A DNA stretch of 64,000 bases from Treponema_C sp050320395 (GTDB taxonomy: Bacteria; Spirochaetota; Spirochaetia; Treponematales; Treponemataceae), in contig NZ_CP144459.1 in assembly GCF_050320395.1 (NCBI RefSeq), forward strand, positions 1,736,001 to 1,800,000. The letters run 5' to 3'. The notes under the pieces are model-generated. The model saw only the letters and a list, made by a program, of their open reading frames with translations. It searched no databases and was not told where the DNA came from. Both the position numbers and the translations under genes were made by a program. This document shows, piece by piece, positions 18,006 through 27,193 of the stretch. The first letter of the stretch is position 1; every line of letters starts with the position of its first letter.

Positions 18006-19436
18006 AATACAAAGCTTCTCCTTTTTGTTTTGCATCGTTAAAACGCCGTATTTGATTTTGGGGATTGTATAATTCATTCGCGGATGCGGGCCGAAGAGTC
18101 GGATAGAACTCGGTATCCGCAGCGTCATGTTCGGTAAGCTTTAGAAGTCCCATAAGGAGCTTTGCCTTCAATATTTTTGTAAGTGCACTATCAATTAAAA
18201 CCTGTAAATCGGGGTTGCAAGCGGCTTTTTCCGCAAGAGAGGGAATAAAATCACGGTAGACGGAACGCGAAAGCATAAAGATATGAATACCCGCCCGCAA
18301 AGCTTTTTCCGCCGAGTCCGCAGGCGAAAACTCCGAAGAAGCAAGGGCGCCCATATATAAGTCATCGGAAAAAATCAAACCGCTAAAATCGAGCTTATTT
18401 TGCAAAATCTCCCGTATAAGAACCGGCGAAAAGCAGGCGGGATTTTTTTCGTCAAAGGCAGGTACGCAGGCATGGCTCATAAGAACTCCCGAGGGAGGAA
18501 AATTGTGCAAGGATTTAAAAACCGGGAAGGTTCCCGCAAAAAGCGGAGGGGACAGTGAAGAGAGCAAAAAAGCAAAGGGAGAAAAATACAGATTTTCAAT
18601 CTCGGATGCCGAACCGCTTAAAACCGGAAGAACGGCATGGGGGTCGTCATTCGTATTGCCGGGAAAATGCTTTAAAACGCAAAAAACTCCGCTTTGTGAA
18701 AAAGCGCGCATAAAGGCGGCGGCATAGGTTTCGGTTTGTTCCAAGGAGCCGAAACTGCGCAGTCCCACAAATTCGCTGTTGTGGGGCCCTGAGGTTTCGG
18801 CAAGGGGTGCAAAATTTACATGAATGCCGAGGGCGGCGATTTGTTCGGCCGCATAAGAATAGAGTTTTTCCGCTTCTTCCGGCTTTAAAAAGCGTGCAAC
18901 CGATTGAGCCGAAGGAAGGGGGCTCGCAATGCCTCTGAGGCGGTTTACCTCCCCTCCTTCATGGTCTATTGCAAAAAAGGGCGGAATACGGAGGGGGCAA
19001 CATGGCAGCCGCCATAGCTGCAATATAAAGACGGTTCACCGGCGGCCGAACGCAGGTCCGCATAAAAGGTTTGTACATCGCCGGTCAGTTTTATAATCTG
19101 CTCTGCAGAACCTGTAAAATTGCGGTTAAATAATATATAGCCGCCCGGAGGAATATCGTATACGATTGCCGAAGAAGCGGCCTCGGTTCCGTCAACCGAA
19201 ACGATAAAAAGCTGACAGATTTTTTCTTCAAGAGTCATTGAGGCTATAAAGTCGGCAACAGGATCGCAGTCGCGCTTTTCAAGCCGTACGGAATTCTTTT
19301 TCTCCCGGGAACAGCCCGTAAGGCAGGGGATAAAGATTCCGAATGCCGTACACACAAAAAAAAGCACGGATATACGGGCAAAAAAAGAACGGCCGTGCAT
19401 AAAAGAAAATGTATGCAGTTTCGGAAGCGGTTTCAT
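17986..19436 (-). pseudogene. nagZ: NagZ-like beta-N-acetylhexosaminidase lipoprotein, frameshifted
   Basis: Two overlapping frames together make one glycoside hydrolase family 3 protein. The N-terminal piece (19436 to 18966) has a lipoprotein signal ending LTGC, then MTLEEKICQLFIVSVDG and PPGGYILFNRNF. The C-terminal piece (from about 19023 to 17986) continues PPFFAIDHEGGEVNRLRG, KHFPGNTNDDPHAVLP and the nucleophile motif FSDDLYMGALA. Adding one base in the five-C run (five G on the plus strand, 18993-18997) joins them as HVAP-LRIPPFFAID. NagZ removes GlcNAc from muropeptides. In KHFPG the usual following His is Asn. It could be a pseudogene, a phase-variable gene or a sequencing error; a start at TTG 19023 alone would lack the N-terminus. 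Confidence 0.8.
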
Positions 19437-19440
19437 ACAA

Positions 19441-21291
19441 TCAAATTAAAGCCATCGTGAAAAAAGGAATATAGGTAACGAGCATCAGCACGATAAACTG
19501 CACCAGTAAAAAGGGCAGTATTCCCTTAATAACACGTATCATAGGCGTATCGAAAGCATAGGAGGCAATAAACAAATCCATACCTACAGGGGGCGTTAAA
19601 AAACCGAGCTGCATATTCATAAGAAAGATAACGCCGGTGTGCACGGGATGAATACCGAAGGTTTCGGCGATCGGGATAATCAGCGGAGAAACAATCAAAA
19701 TGGCCGAATAAACGTCCATAAGACAGCCTACTATAAGCAATACGCAGTTTAACAAAAACAAAAACAGGTATTTGGAACTTACAAAAGAAAGCACAAAATC
19801 GGACAAAACAGCCGGAACGTTTGCATCAAGCAGATAATATGAAAGGCCGCGGGCGGCTCCGAAGATAGCCAAAACACCGCCGGTAACCGGCAAAGATTCG
19901 ACAATAATATTCAATGCACCTTTAAACGAATAATCTTTTCTTACCCAAACGCCTATACAAAAACTGTATAAAACGGCAAAGGCCGCCGCCTGAAAAAGAG
20001 AAAAAAAGCCGCTAAAATAACCGGTCATAATAAAAAAAGGCAATAAAAGTTCAAAAGCGGCGTGTTTTAAAGCCTTTAGGGCGTTTATCGGCGAAAAAGG
20101 AATGCGGTGTGTATCCTTGTCAAAGAAAATACCGAGAACAATCATTGAAACGGCTAAAATAGAGCCGGGAATAAGGGCTCCCTTAAACAGCTCAAATACA
20201 TCTACCGAAAAATAATTCGTCGTGCCGTACATGATGATGGCAAGACTCGGCGGAAATAAAAGACCCAAAGCACCGGAAGCCGTGATTAAAGATTCGGCAC
20301 GGTTTTTCGAATAACCGGAACCCGTTAAAACAATGGTCAAGAGGGAGCCGAGCGCCAAAATAGTGACACCTGAAACACCGGTAAAGGTTGTAAAAAAAGT
20401 AGTTACAACAACGGCGGCAACAAGAAAACCGCCCTTAAACCAGCCGAAGCAGGATTTAAATACGTCTACCAAACGGCTTCCCGCACTTCCCTTTGATAAA
20501 ATATAACCGGCCATCGTAAAAAGAGGAATTGCCGCTATACTTTTATCCGTCAAAATGCCGTATGCTTCCAAAGAAAGCATTTCAACATAGCCGCCTCCCT
20601 GGGAAAAAGCGACATATGAAACCGCACTGATAACGATAAACAGGGGAACGCCCAAAAAAGCGAATACAATAATCAATAAAACGATATACGGAAATGCCTT
20701 TGCCGAAAAATCAAGCCAAAACATATCGAGAGCGGATAAAAAAGCGGGGCTTTCGCTGTTAAAAATATAATAAAAAAGCCCTCCTATGGGTCCTGCGGAA
20801 ATAAGACAACCGAGTACAATACCCGAAATCGAAAAAACAATATTTTTCTTTTGTACGGTTGCCAAAACCAGCATGACGCCATAACTCAGAGGTAAAACGC
20901 CGAAAACGAATTGCAGCGGTATACCCCATACTTTTTCCTCGGGACCGAAAACGGCAAAAAATTCGGAAAAAGCCGAAAAAAACAGAGCCGTAAGAACGAG
21001 GGGAATAACGGCGGATTTTAAAGCATTGACAACCTTTTTTACGGGCAGGGGGGCAAACTCGTCAACGGCCGCAATACAAATATGTTTTTGCGTACGCCAC
21101 GTTATAATAGAGGTAAAACAGGCAAACAAAAAAGCCGTATTAACCATCGCCCCTTCAATACCCAAAAGGGGGATGCGGAACAAGCGCTGTGAAATAAGTT
21201 CCGCAAAGGGTAATAGAGACAGGAGGGCAACCAAAAAGACGGACAGTATATTTTCCGTCTTTTCAAAAAGGTTCGTGGCTTTACCGTCCAT
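19441..21291 (-). CDS. TRAP transporter fused small/large permease (DctQ-DctM)
   Basis: 616 residues, almost all hydrophobic. The first 170 residues form a four-helix DctQ-like small subunit (ENILSVFLVALLSLLPFAEL). From about 190 onward it is DctM-like, with FAFLGVPLFIVISAVSYVAF, AAIPLFTMAGYILSKG, GASGALGLLFPPSLAI-like motifs and LGFLTPPVGMDLF near the end. TRAP transporters import organic acids or hydrophobic ligands using a sodium gradient. The fusion matches the treponemal Tat system (TatT, TatP, TatQ-M). Its start overlaps tatP. The sodium gradient could come from the oad pump encoded upstream in the same direction. Confidence 0.92.
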   Translation of the reverse strand: MDGKATNLFEKTENILSVFLVALLSLLPFAELISQRLFRIPLLGIEGAMVNTAFLFACFTSIITWRTQKHICIAAVDEFAPLPVKKVVNALKSAVIPLVLTALFFSAFSEFFAVFGPEEKVWGIPLQFVFGVLPLSYGVMLVLATVQKKNIVFSISGIVLGCLISAGPIGGLFYYIFNSESPAFLSALDMFWLDFSAKAFPYIVLLIIVFAFLGVPLFIVISAVSYVAFSQGGGYVEMLSLEAYGILTDKSIAAIPLFTMAGYILSKGSAGSRLVDVFKSCFGWFKGGFLVAAVVVTTFFTTFTGVSGVTILALGSLLTIVLTGSGYSKNRAESLITASGALGLLFPPSLAIIMYGTTNYFSVDVFELFKGALIPGSILAVSMIVLGIFFDKDTHRIPFSPINALKALKHAAFELLLPFFIMTGYFSGFFSLFQAAAFAVLYSFCIGVWVRKDYSFKGALNIIVESLPVTGGVLAIFGAARGLSYYLLDANVPAVLSDFVLSFVSSKYLFLFLLNCVLLIVGCLMDVYSAILIVSPLIIPIAETFGIHPVHTGVIFLMNMQLGFLTPPVGMDLFIASYAFDTPMIRVIKGILPFLLVQFIVLMLVTYIPFFTMALI

Positions 21292-22324
21292 TTTTTGCCC
21301 TGTATGCTTCCAACAGTGAGCTTATTTTGCGGTAAAAAGGACCGTTTATAACCGAATCCGGAATATTCGCCATTTTTTCGGCATCGACCCTAAAAGCAGC
21401 TTCCCATACGCGAAGCTCAGCCTGCGTAAGTTTTACCAAGGTACTGCCTTCGGCCCGCATTTTATCAAGATATTCGCGATCCGACTGCTGTTGTACGGCG
21501 CTGAATTTACCCTCGGCTTTGCGAACGGCTTCTTTTAAAGCCGCCCGGTATTCTTGCGGAACAGCCTCCCAAGTCGGTGTGGATACGATAAAAGCCGACA
21601 TAATCGGGTTTAAAGGCACGTCTATAGCATAAGGCAATCCCGTATGATAAGTTGTCGCATAGGCATACATCGGAATGGAATAGGCAACCTTGATTCCGTT
21701 TGCACTTTTAATGCTCTGAAGCATTTTTTCGCCGGGAATATCTTCCATCGTAAAACCTGCGGACTTAAAAGCCGCCATCAACCCCGGAGAAGCAATGCCG
21801 GAAAAGCCCATTTTTGCCCTTTTTAATTCATCCGGCGTACGTATTTCGGTTTTTGTAAAAAAGTTTGCCCAACCGACATTAAACCAGCCTAAAAGCTCAA
21901 AACCTGCAGCGTTTACGGCTTTTTCAATGTCGGGATTTAAAACATCGAGAACATATGAAACTTCATCCTGATTTCTGAATAAAAAGGGAACGGTAAGCGT
22001 TAAAGCGTGGGAATCGGGAGTTAATTCATATACACCGATATTCGTAAAGATGGCGCCGTCTATGGGGCTTTTTTGCCCGGGACGCAGGGCTTTCATTTTT
22101 TTTATCACACCGCCTTCACCGCCTAAAGAGCCGGCATTGTAAAATTTAAGCTCTACCCGGCCGTTTGTTATGCGCGACCATTCCTGAGCCAACGCTTTTT
22201 GTTCTATATCCCAAGGAGAACGGGGAGGCGCCACCGAAGCGATTTTTACCGAAATCGGCTGCGCGCTTAAAATCGATAAAAGAAAACCGAAGATAAAAAT
22301 AAGGGTAAAATGTTTTGTCTGCAT
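21281..22324 (-). CDS. tatP: TRAP transporter solute-binding protein TatP (DctP family)
   Basis: The ATG at 22324 is chosen because AAGGAT precedes it and MQTKHFTLIFIFGFLLSILSAQ is a typical signal peptide; an upstream in-frame ATG lacks both. The mature protein is DctP-like: VKIASVAPPRSPWDIEQKAL, FYNAGSLGGEGGVIKKM, then LLGWFNVGWANFFTKTEI and an Arg-containing ligand site. It delivers ligand to the DctQ-M permease in the periplasm. It lies between tatT and the permease gene, overlapping the latter by 11 bases. The ligand is not known from sequence; the pallidum counterpart has been suggested to bind a hydrophobic molecule. Confidence 0.92.
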   Translation of the reverse strand: MQTKHFTLIFIFGFLLSILSAQPISVKIASVAPPRSPWDIEQKALAQEWSRITNGRVELKFYNAGSLGGEGGVIKKMKALRPGQKSPIDGAIFTNIGVYELTPDSHALTLTVPFLFRNQDEVSYVLDVLNPDIEKAVNAAGFELLGWFNVGWANFFTKTEIRTPDELKRAKMGFSGIASPGLMAAFKSAGFTMEDIPGEKMLQSIKSANGIKVAYSIPMYAYATTYHTGLPYAIDVPLNPIMSAFIVSTPTWEAVPQEYRAALKEAVRKAEGKFSAVQQQSDREYLDKMRAEGSTLVKLTQAELRVWEAAFRVDAEKMANIPDSVINGPFYRKISSLLEAYRAKNGR

Positions 22325-22344
22325 ACTACAATCCTTATCCCGCA

Positions 22345-23346
22345 TTATTCCCATTCAATAAAAAAGTCGTCGCCGTGCGCCAAAAGCCATGAAGCTTTTT
22401 TTTGAGCGATAACAAGCGCAAGCCTGTTTGCGGGATCCGATTCAATATCAAAGGCAAGCGCTTTTTTAAGATTTTCTTTAAATCCGTCTACGTCCTGATT
22501 CGGCACGCAAAAGGAAGTCGCATAGGTAATGTAGGGAGACGGACTTTTTCCGCCCGATGCACGGAAAGACTCGGCGCTGGTAAATTCGGCACGTTCGATA
22601 TTTCCGCCGAATTCGGCCGGTGCGAGGGCATAAAATGCGGTAAGGGCATCCCAAACCGCACCTCCGTTATAGTCACCGTCAAGAGAGGCCGCTTTTTCCA
22701 AAAGGGAAACAACGGCAGGAAGCGTTTTTAAACGCTCGGTATCCAGAGGGTCGGCGGAAAAAGCTCCGAGGCGGCCCGCTCCTGCCCAATACGCGGCACT
22801 TATATCCGATTTTTTCAAACGTTCCGTATAGGGCAAAAAAGCTTCGAGATTCCCGCCGTCAAGGGCTGCGGTAAATCCGGGATAACGCAGTTCCAATGAG
22901 CGAAGAGCATAGGAGGCGCCCCGCAAATAGTGAATTTTGGCCCTTTTTTGTTCTTCCGCCTGTAAAACATATTGCGATGCATCAAGACGTTCGGCGGGAG
23001 ATTGCACAAAAGCATTTGCATACATTACATATAAAGAGCCGGTCATCACGTTCAATCCCTGATGACGGGGATTTCGGGCTGTAACTATTTCATACAGTTT
23101 TAACACGGTGGGAAAAAAGTCACCCATAAGAACGGTATCTTCTTCCCCGGTTAAAACAGGCATTAAGGAATTTCCCGGCTGCTTTACCTTTGCAGCCCTG
23201 CCCTTTTTATCCGCTCCGGCAAGGGTATCGGAAAGGCTGTCCAGAGCAATATGCTTTGTAAGAGTACAGCCTGTAATAAGTCCTATAAGGGCGGCAAAGA
23301 GACAAAACCTGCACAAGGCGGAAAACGCCGGGAAATTCTTTTTCAT
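22345..23346 (-). CDS. tatT: TPR lipoprotein TatT associated with the TRAP transporter
   Basis: The start at 23346 has GGAAG upstream and yields a lipoprotein signal ending LITGC. The remainder is all-helical with cryptic TPRs; motifs include FPTVLKLYEIVTARNPRHQG, NVMTGSLYVMYANAF and YWAGAGRLGAFSADP. The treponemal TatT forms a trimer that docks TatP molecules and has a hydrophobic pore. The gene begins one base after the oadB stop, so the Tat genes probably share the oad transcript. It ends just before the tatP start. Confidence 0.88.
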   Translation of the reverse strand: MKKNFPAFSALCRFCLFAALIGLITGCTLTKHIALDSLSDTLAGADKKGRAAKVKQPGNSLMPVLTGEEDTVLMGDFFPTVLKLYEIVTARNPRHQGLNVMTGSLYVMYANAFVQSPAERLDASQYVLQAEEQKRAKIHYLRGASYALRSLELRYPGFTAALDGGNLEAFLPYTERLKKSDISAAYWAGAGRLGAFSADPLDTERLKTLPAVVSLLEKAASLDGDYNGGAVWDALTAFYALAPAEFGGNIERAEFTSAESFRASGGKSPSPYITYATSFCVPNQDVDGFKENLKKALAFDIESDPANRLALVIAQKKASWLLAHGDDFFIEWE

Positions 23347-23347
23347 A

Positions 23348-24730
23348 TTATCTTCCGTATGTTGCGATAAATACGCCAGCCGCAATAGCGGTTCCGATAA
23401 CGCCTGAAACGTTCGGTCCCATTGCGTGCATAAGCAAAAAATTTGACGGATCGTATTCCAAACCGACCTTGTTCGATACGCGGGCAGCCATGGGAACGGC
23501 GGAAACGCCTGCCGAACCGATAAGCGGATTGATTTTTTCCTTTAAGAAAAGGTTCATCAACTTTGCCATAAGCAAACCGCCGGCAGTTGCAATCGTAAAG
23601 GCGAGCAGTCCCAAAATAATAATACCGACCGAGTTGGGGTTCATGATTTTTTCGGGAGTCATTTGCGAACCGACACCGAGCGACAAGAGAATCGAAACAA
23701 TGTTCATCAGTTCGTTTTCGGCCGTTTTGGAAAGACGTTCCACTACGCCGCACTGCTTGATAAAGTTACCGAAGGCAAGCATACCGATAAGGGGTGCCGC
23801 CGAAGGCAAAAGCAGGATGGCGAGAATCAAAATCAAAATAGGGAACAAGACTTTTTCCGTTTTGGAAACGGTACGAAGCTGTTTCATCTTGATTTTGCGC
23901 TCGTGTTCGGTCGTTAAAAGCTTCATAATCGGCGGCTGAATCATCGGTACGAGGGCCATGTACGAATAAGCGGCAACGGCGATAACCGCCATCATGTGGG
24001 GGGCAAGTTTTCCCGACACATAGATGGAAGTCGGGCCGTCGGCACCGCCGATAATGGCGATTGCGCAGGCTTCAAGCATATTGTAGTCTACACCCGGTAC
24101 GAGGTTCATCAGCGCAACCCCGAAAAGGGTAAAAAATACGCCGAGCTGGGCCGCCCCGCCGAGAAGAGCGGTTTTGGGGTTTGCAATAAGCGGCCCGAAG
24201 TCCGTCATCGCACCGATACCCATAAAGATGAGCATCGGGAAAAACTCGTTACCGACTCCCATATCGTAGATGATTTTAAGCATACCCGAATGTTCGGCGT
24301 ACATACCGCCGCCGGGAATGTTTACGAATACGGTTCCGAATCCGATCGGAATAAGCAGGAGGGGTTCAAAGCCCTTTGCCGCACCCAAATAGATGATTAA
24401 AAATCCGACCGCCATCATTATAAGACGCTGCCAGCCGTATACATCATCCGATTTTGACGCATCCGTTAAATCGGGTACGTTTTCAACCCCGTTTATAATG
24501 GAATTGATACCCGTATTTTCAACGGTATTGCGAAGAAATTTGGACACGGAAATATCGGGTACGTTTTCCGAACCCTTTATTATAGCCGTACTCATTGTAC
24601 GGAAAGAGGCAACCTCCCCCTCGCTGCCGCCGGCAAAAACCGGTATCACAAATGCGAACACGGCCGCGATTGCCATAATAAGCAGGGTCAGGCTCAGTAC
24701 CTTTTTTTTATAATCGTTTTGACCAAGCAT
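23348..24730 (-). CDS. oadB: Sodium-pumping decarboxylase beta subunit (OadB/GcdB/MmdB)
   Basis: 460 residues with many membrane helices. Conserved signatures of the beta subunit are visible: GIGAMTDFGPLIANPKT, EACAIAIIGGADGPTSI and the late NVGL-like segment ARVSNKVGLEYDPSNFLLMH followed by GPNVSGVIGTAIAAG. It decarboxylates carboxybiotin and couples this to export of sodium. The N-terminal 95 residues form an extra loop or domain after the first helix. AGGAG lies before the ATG. It sits in the order gamma, alpha, beta. Whether the substrate is oxaloacetate or another acid depends on the alpha subunit. Confidence 0.95.
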   Translation of the reverse strand: MLGQNDYKKKVLSLTLLIMAIAAVFAFVIPVFAGGSEGEVASFRTMSTAIIKGSENVPDISVSKFLRNTVENTGINSIINGVENVPDLTDASKSDDVYGWQRLIMMAVGFLIIYLGAAKGFEPLLLIPIGFGTVFVNIPGGGMYAEHSGMLKIIYDMGVGNEFFPMLIFMGIGAMTDFGPLIANPKTALLGGAAQLGVFFTLFGVALMNLVPGVDYNMLEACAIAIIGGADGPTSIYVSGKLAPHMMAVIAVAAYSYMALVPMIQPPIMKLLTTEHERKIKMKQLRTVSKTEKVLFPILILILAILLLPSAAPLIGMLAFGNFIKQCGVVERLSKTAENELMNIVSILLSLGVGSQMTPEKIMNPNSVGIIILGLLAFTIATAGGLLMAKLMNLFLKEKINPLIGSAGVSAVPMAARVSNKVGLEYDPSNFLLMHAMGPNVSGVIGTAIAAGVFIATYGR

Positions 24731-24747
24731 AAGATAAACTCCTACGG

Positions 24748-26799
24748 TTATTTAATTTCGGCAAGGGCCTGTCCTGCATTGATTGCAGTCCCCGGGGAAA
24801 CCAAAAAGTGTACGCTTCCGGCAGCGGTTGCTTTAACTTCCAATTCCATCTTCATGGATTCAATCATAATGATTGTTTGACCGGGTGTAACCGAAGCGCC
24901 TTCGGCAACGGTTCCCTTTAAGTAGGTTCCCGCAACGGGTGCGTTGATAACCGTACCGCCTGAAGGGGCGGCGGGAGCGGGAGCTGCCGCCGGTGCGGCT
25001 TGCACGGGAGCCTGTACGGGAGCGCCGCTTCCGATGGTTGCCAATACCTGACCTGCGGTGATAGCCGTTCCCGCAGCTACACTGAAGTGAATGGGGCCGT
25101 TTCCGGTTGCCTTTACTTCAAGCTCCATTTTCATGGATTCAATCATAATAACCGTTTGACCTTCGGTAACGTTTGCACCGTCGGCAACAAGCTGCTTTAA
25201 AAGGGTTCCGGCAACGGGAGCCTTTAATTCAACCGAACCGGATGCAGGGGCCGAAGGAGCTGCCTGAACGGCACCGGCGGCACCGAATGATACGTTGTAA
25301 GCCGTGCCGTTTACGTTGATGCTCATCGTGTCTCCTGCAGGGCCTGCGGTTACATTGTAGGGAGTGCCGTTTACGTTTACCGTATAGCTTCCGCCTGAGG
25401 TATTGCCGTTGGATGAAGCCTTGGCAACAACGAAAGAATCCGAATTAACCGGGCCGTTTGCTCTTTCTTTAAAGAATTTGGGAGCAACCTTCGGGAACAT
25501 GGCATAGGTTAAAGTGTCTTCAACGGAACCGTCTCCGCCGTGTTCTTTTGCTTCGGCTTCCATTTTATCCCATTCGTTCGGAATAAGATCGGCCGGGCGG
25601 CAGGTAACGGCTTCTTCCATTTGATTTTGTTTAAGCGCTTCTTTTACCAAATCCGCATTCGGAGCGGCGGGCGTTTTTCCGTAGCGGCCGGTTAAAAGGT
25701 CGCGGGTTTCCTGTGTCAGTTTTGTGTAGCGGCCGAACAAGACGTTAAAGACGGCCTGAGTTCCGACAATTTGACTTGTCGGCGTTACGAGCGGAATATA
25801 ACCGCAGTCTTTTTGTACAATCTGAATTTCTTTTAATACTTCATCGATTTTATCGGCGGCACCCTGTTCTTTTAACTGGTTTTCCATATTGGAAAGCATT
25901 CCGCCGGGAACCTGCGAAGCCAAAATACGGGTATCGGCACCTAGAAAACTCGATTCGAATTTTTCGTATTTTTTGCGGATTTCGCGGAAATAAGCCGCAA
26001 TTTCCAAAAGGGGTTTGATTTCCAAACCGGTATCCATATCGGTACCCTTGAAGATTTCGACAAGGGTTTCGGTCGGACTGTGGGAAGTTCCCATCGACAT
26101 GGAAGAGATAACCGTATCCAAAATTTCGGCACCGGCTTCGGCCGCCTTCGTTAAAGAAGCAACGGACATTCCCGTTGTCGAGTGAGAGTGAATTTCTATC
26201 GGAATGTCGACCTTGCTCTTTATGGCCTTTACCAAATCGTAGGCTTCAAAGGGTTTAAGCAAGCCCGACATATCCTTAATACAAATCGAATCCGCACCGA
26301 AATCGGCATAGGATTTTGCCAAATCGGCATACACTTCCTTTGTGTGATAGGGAGTGGTCGCATAGGAAATAGCCATTTGAACGTGTTTTCCGGTTTTTTT
26401 CGCCGCATCGGCTGCACGTTTTAAGTTGCGCGGATCGTTACACGCATCGAAAATACGGAAAATACCGACACCGTTTTTAGCGGCTGCATCGACGAATTTA
26501 TCGACCACATCGTCGGCATAGTGGCGGTAACCTAAAAGGTTTTGGCCGCGCAAAAGCATCATAATGGGCGTATTGGGAAGCTTTGCGTGCAGTTGACGCA
26601 GGCGCTCCCAGGGATCTTCATTTAAAAAGCGAATACATGAGTCGAAGGTTGCTCCTCCCCACGCTTCCAAAGAAAAATAACCGATTTTATCCAGTTTATC
26701 GCAAACAGGCAGCATATCCGCAGTTGTCATGCGGGTAGCATGCAGTGACTGGTGGGCATCGCGCAGCACCAAGTCCGTAAGTTGAACCTTTTTAGCCAT
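24748..26799 (-). CDS. oadA: Oxaloacetate decarboxylase alpha subunit with two biotinyl domains
   Basis: 683 residues. The carboxyltransferase domain occupies about 1-280 (LTDLVLRDAHQSLHATRM, FRIFDACND, IHSHSTTGMSVA). The conserved PYC/OADA domain follows to about 470. Two biotinyl domains then come in tandem, each with ESMKMELEVKA; the biotin-accepting lysines are near 557 and 650. A Gly/Asn-rich linker and a Pro/Ala linker separate the modules. Standard OadA has one biotinyl domain and about 590-600 residues. The enzyme moves carboxylate from oxaloacetate to biotin for decarboxylation by OadB. Oxaloacetate is likely, but pyruvate-carboxylase-like or methylmalonyl-type use is not excluded. 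Confidence 0.94.
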   Translation of the reverse strand: MAKKVQLTDLVLRDAHQSLHATRMTTADMLPVCDKLDKIGYFSLEAWGGATFDSCIRFLNEDPWERLRQLHAKLPNTPIMMLLRGQNLLGYRHYADDVVDKFVDAAAKNGVGIFRIFDACNDPRNLKRAADAAKKTGKHVQMAISYATTPYHTKEVYADLAKSYADFGADSICIKDMSGLLKPFEAYDLVKAIKSKVDIPIEIHSHSTTGMSVASLTKAAEAGAEILDTVISSMSMGTSHSPTETLVEIFKGTDMDTGLEIKPLLEIAAYFREIRKKYEKFESSFLGADTRILASQVPGGMLSNMENQLKEQGAADKIDEVLKEIQIVQKDCGYIPLVTPTSQIVGTQAVFNVLFGRYTKLTQETRDLLTGRYGKTPAAPNADLVKEALKQNQMEEAVTCRPADLIPNEWDKMEAEAKEHGGDGSVEDTLTYAMFPKVAPKFFKERANGPVNSDSFVVAKASSNGNTSGGSYTVNVNGTPYNVTAGPAGDTMSINVNGTAYNVSFGAAGAVQAAPSAPASGSVELKAPVAGTLLKQLVADGANVTEGQTVIMIESMKMELEVKATGNGPIHFSVAAGTAITAGQVLATIGSGAPVQAPVQAAPAAAPAPAAPSGGTVINAPVAGTYLKGTVAEGASVTPGQTIIMIESMKMELEVKATAAGSVHFLVSPGTAINAGQALAEIK

Positions 26800-26828
26800 A
26801 AGTCTCTCCTAAGTTTAGAAATCGTTTT

Positions 26829-27074
26829 TCAGCTGTTTTGTTTTTCACGCACGGCTGCCGCAATTGCCGCAATAACTGCCGTATTCGTTCCGTTTACACC
26901 TTGCGCAGGAGCCGCAGTATTTGCCGTGTTTTCTTCCCGATCGAGTTTCAACAGTTTGATCAGCTTTGAATTCAAACTGATGAAAATAATCATAATAATG
27001 AGGAAGGAAAATACAACGCCCATACCGAGTAAAGTCAAAATCAAACTTTGGCTCAGCATTTCCGTTATTGTCAT
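26829..27074 (-). CDS. oadG: Oxaloacetate decarboxylase gamma subunit
   Basis: 81 residues with one membrane helix (GMGVVFSFLIIMIIFISL) near residues 18-35 and a hydrophilic Ala/Asn-rich C-terminal region, the usual layout of OadG, which anchors and assembles the alpha and beta subunits. GGAGG lies just before the ATG. It is the first gene of the oadGAB set and lies directly downstream of a strong promoter and a perfect leader hairpin. Confidence 0.85.
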   Translation of the reverse strand: MTITEMLSQSLILTLLGMGVVFSFLIIMIIFISLNSKLIKLLKLDREENTANTAAPAQGVNGTNTAVIAAIAAAVREKQNS

Positions 27075-27090
27075 AAAGCCTCCGGATCAC

Positions 27091-27123
27091 GGTTGTCCGA
27101 AAACACCTTCTTTTCGGACAACC
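27091..27123 (-). promoter_or_regulatory. 13-bp perfect hairpin in the oadG leader
   Basis: GGTTGTCCGAAAA (27091-27103) and TTTTCGGACAACC (27111-27123) form a perfect 13-base-pair stem with a 7-base loop between the promoter and ribosome site of oadG. There is no T run after it in the oad direction, so it does not look like a terminator. It may stabilise the mRNA 5' end or bind a regulator. Confidence 0.6.
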
Positions 27124-27137
27124 TTATAGTTATTTTA

Positions 27138-27166
27138 ATTGTAACGGAAATATAAATCTTGTTCAA
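27138..27166 (-). promoter_or_regulatory. Promoter of oadGAB (minus strand)
   Basis: TTGAAC (27161-27166), a 17-base spacer and TACAAT (27138-27143) on the minus strand. Its -35 box overlaps the -35 box of the divergent yhhN promoter. Confidence 0.75.
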
Positions 27167-27187
27167 GAAGCGAAAATACATTATAAT
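27159..27187 (+). promoter_or_regulatory. Promoter of yhhN-type gene (plus strand)
   Basis: TTGTTC (27159-27164), a 17-base spacer and TATAAT (27182-27187). The expected transcription start falls on or next to the ATG at 27194, so the mRNA may be leaderless. Confidence 0.7.
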
Positions 27188-27193
27188 ACCGAT

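Noticed and set aside
18975..18985. Programmed -1 frameshift at the C CCT TTT heptamer in nagZ
   Set aside because: The join would skip the conserved RIPPFF stretch that is encoded correctly in the downstream frame, so a one-base change further upstream in the C-run fits better. No pseudoknot was evident.
22402..24713. Several plus-strand frames opposite tatT and oadB
   Set aside because: Shadows of strongly supported membrane and lipoprotein genes.
24800..25250. Internal DNA repeat in oadA as a mobile or tandem DNA repeat
   Set aside because: The similarity reflects duplicated biotinyl protein domains with a linker, not a DNA element.
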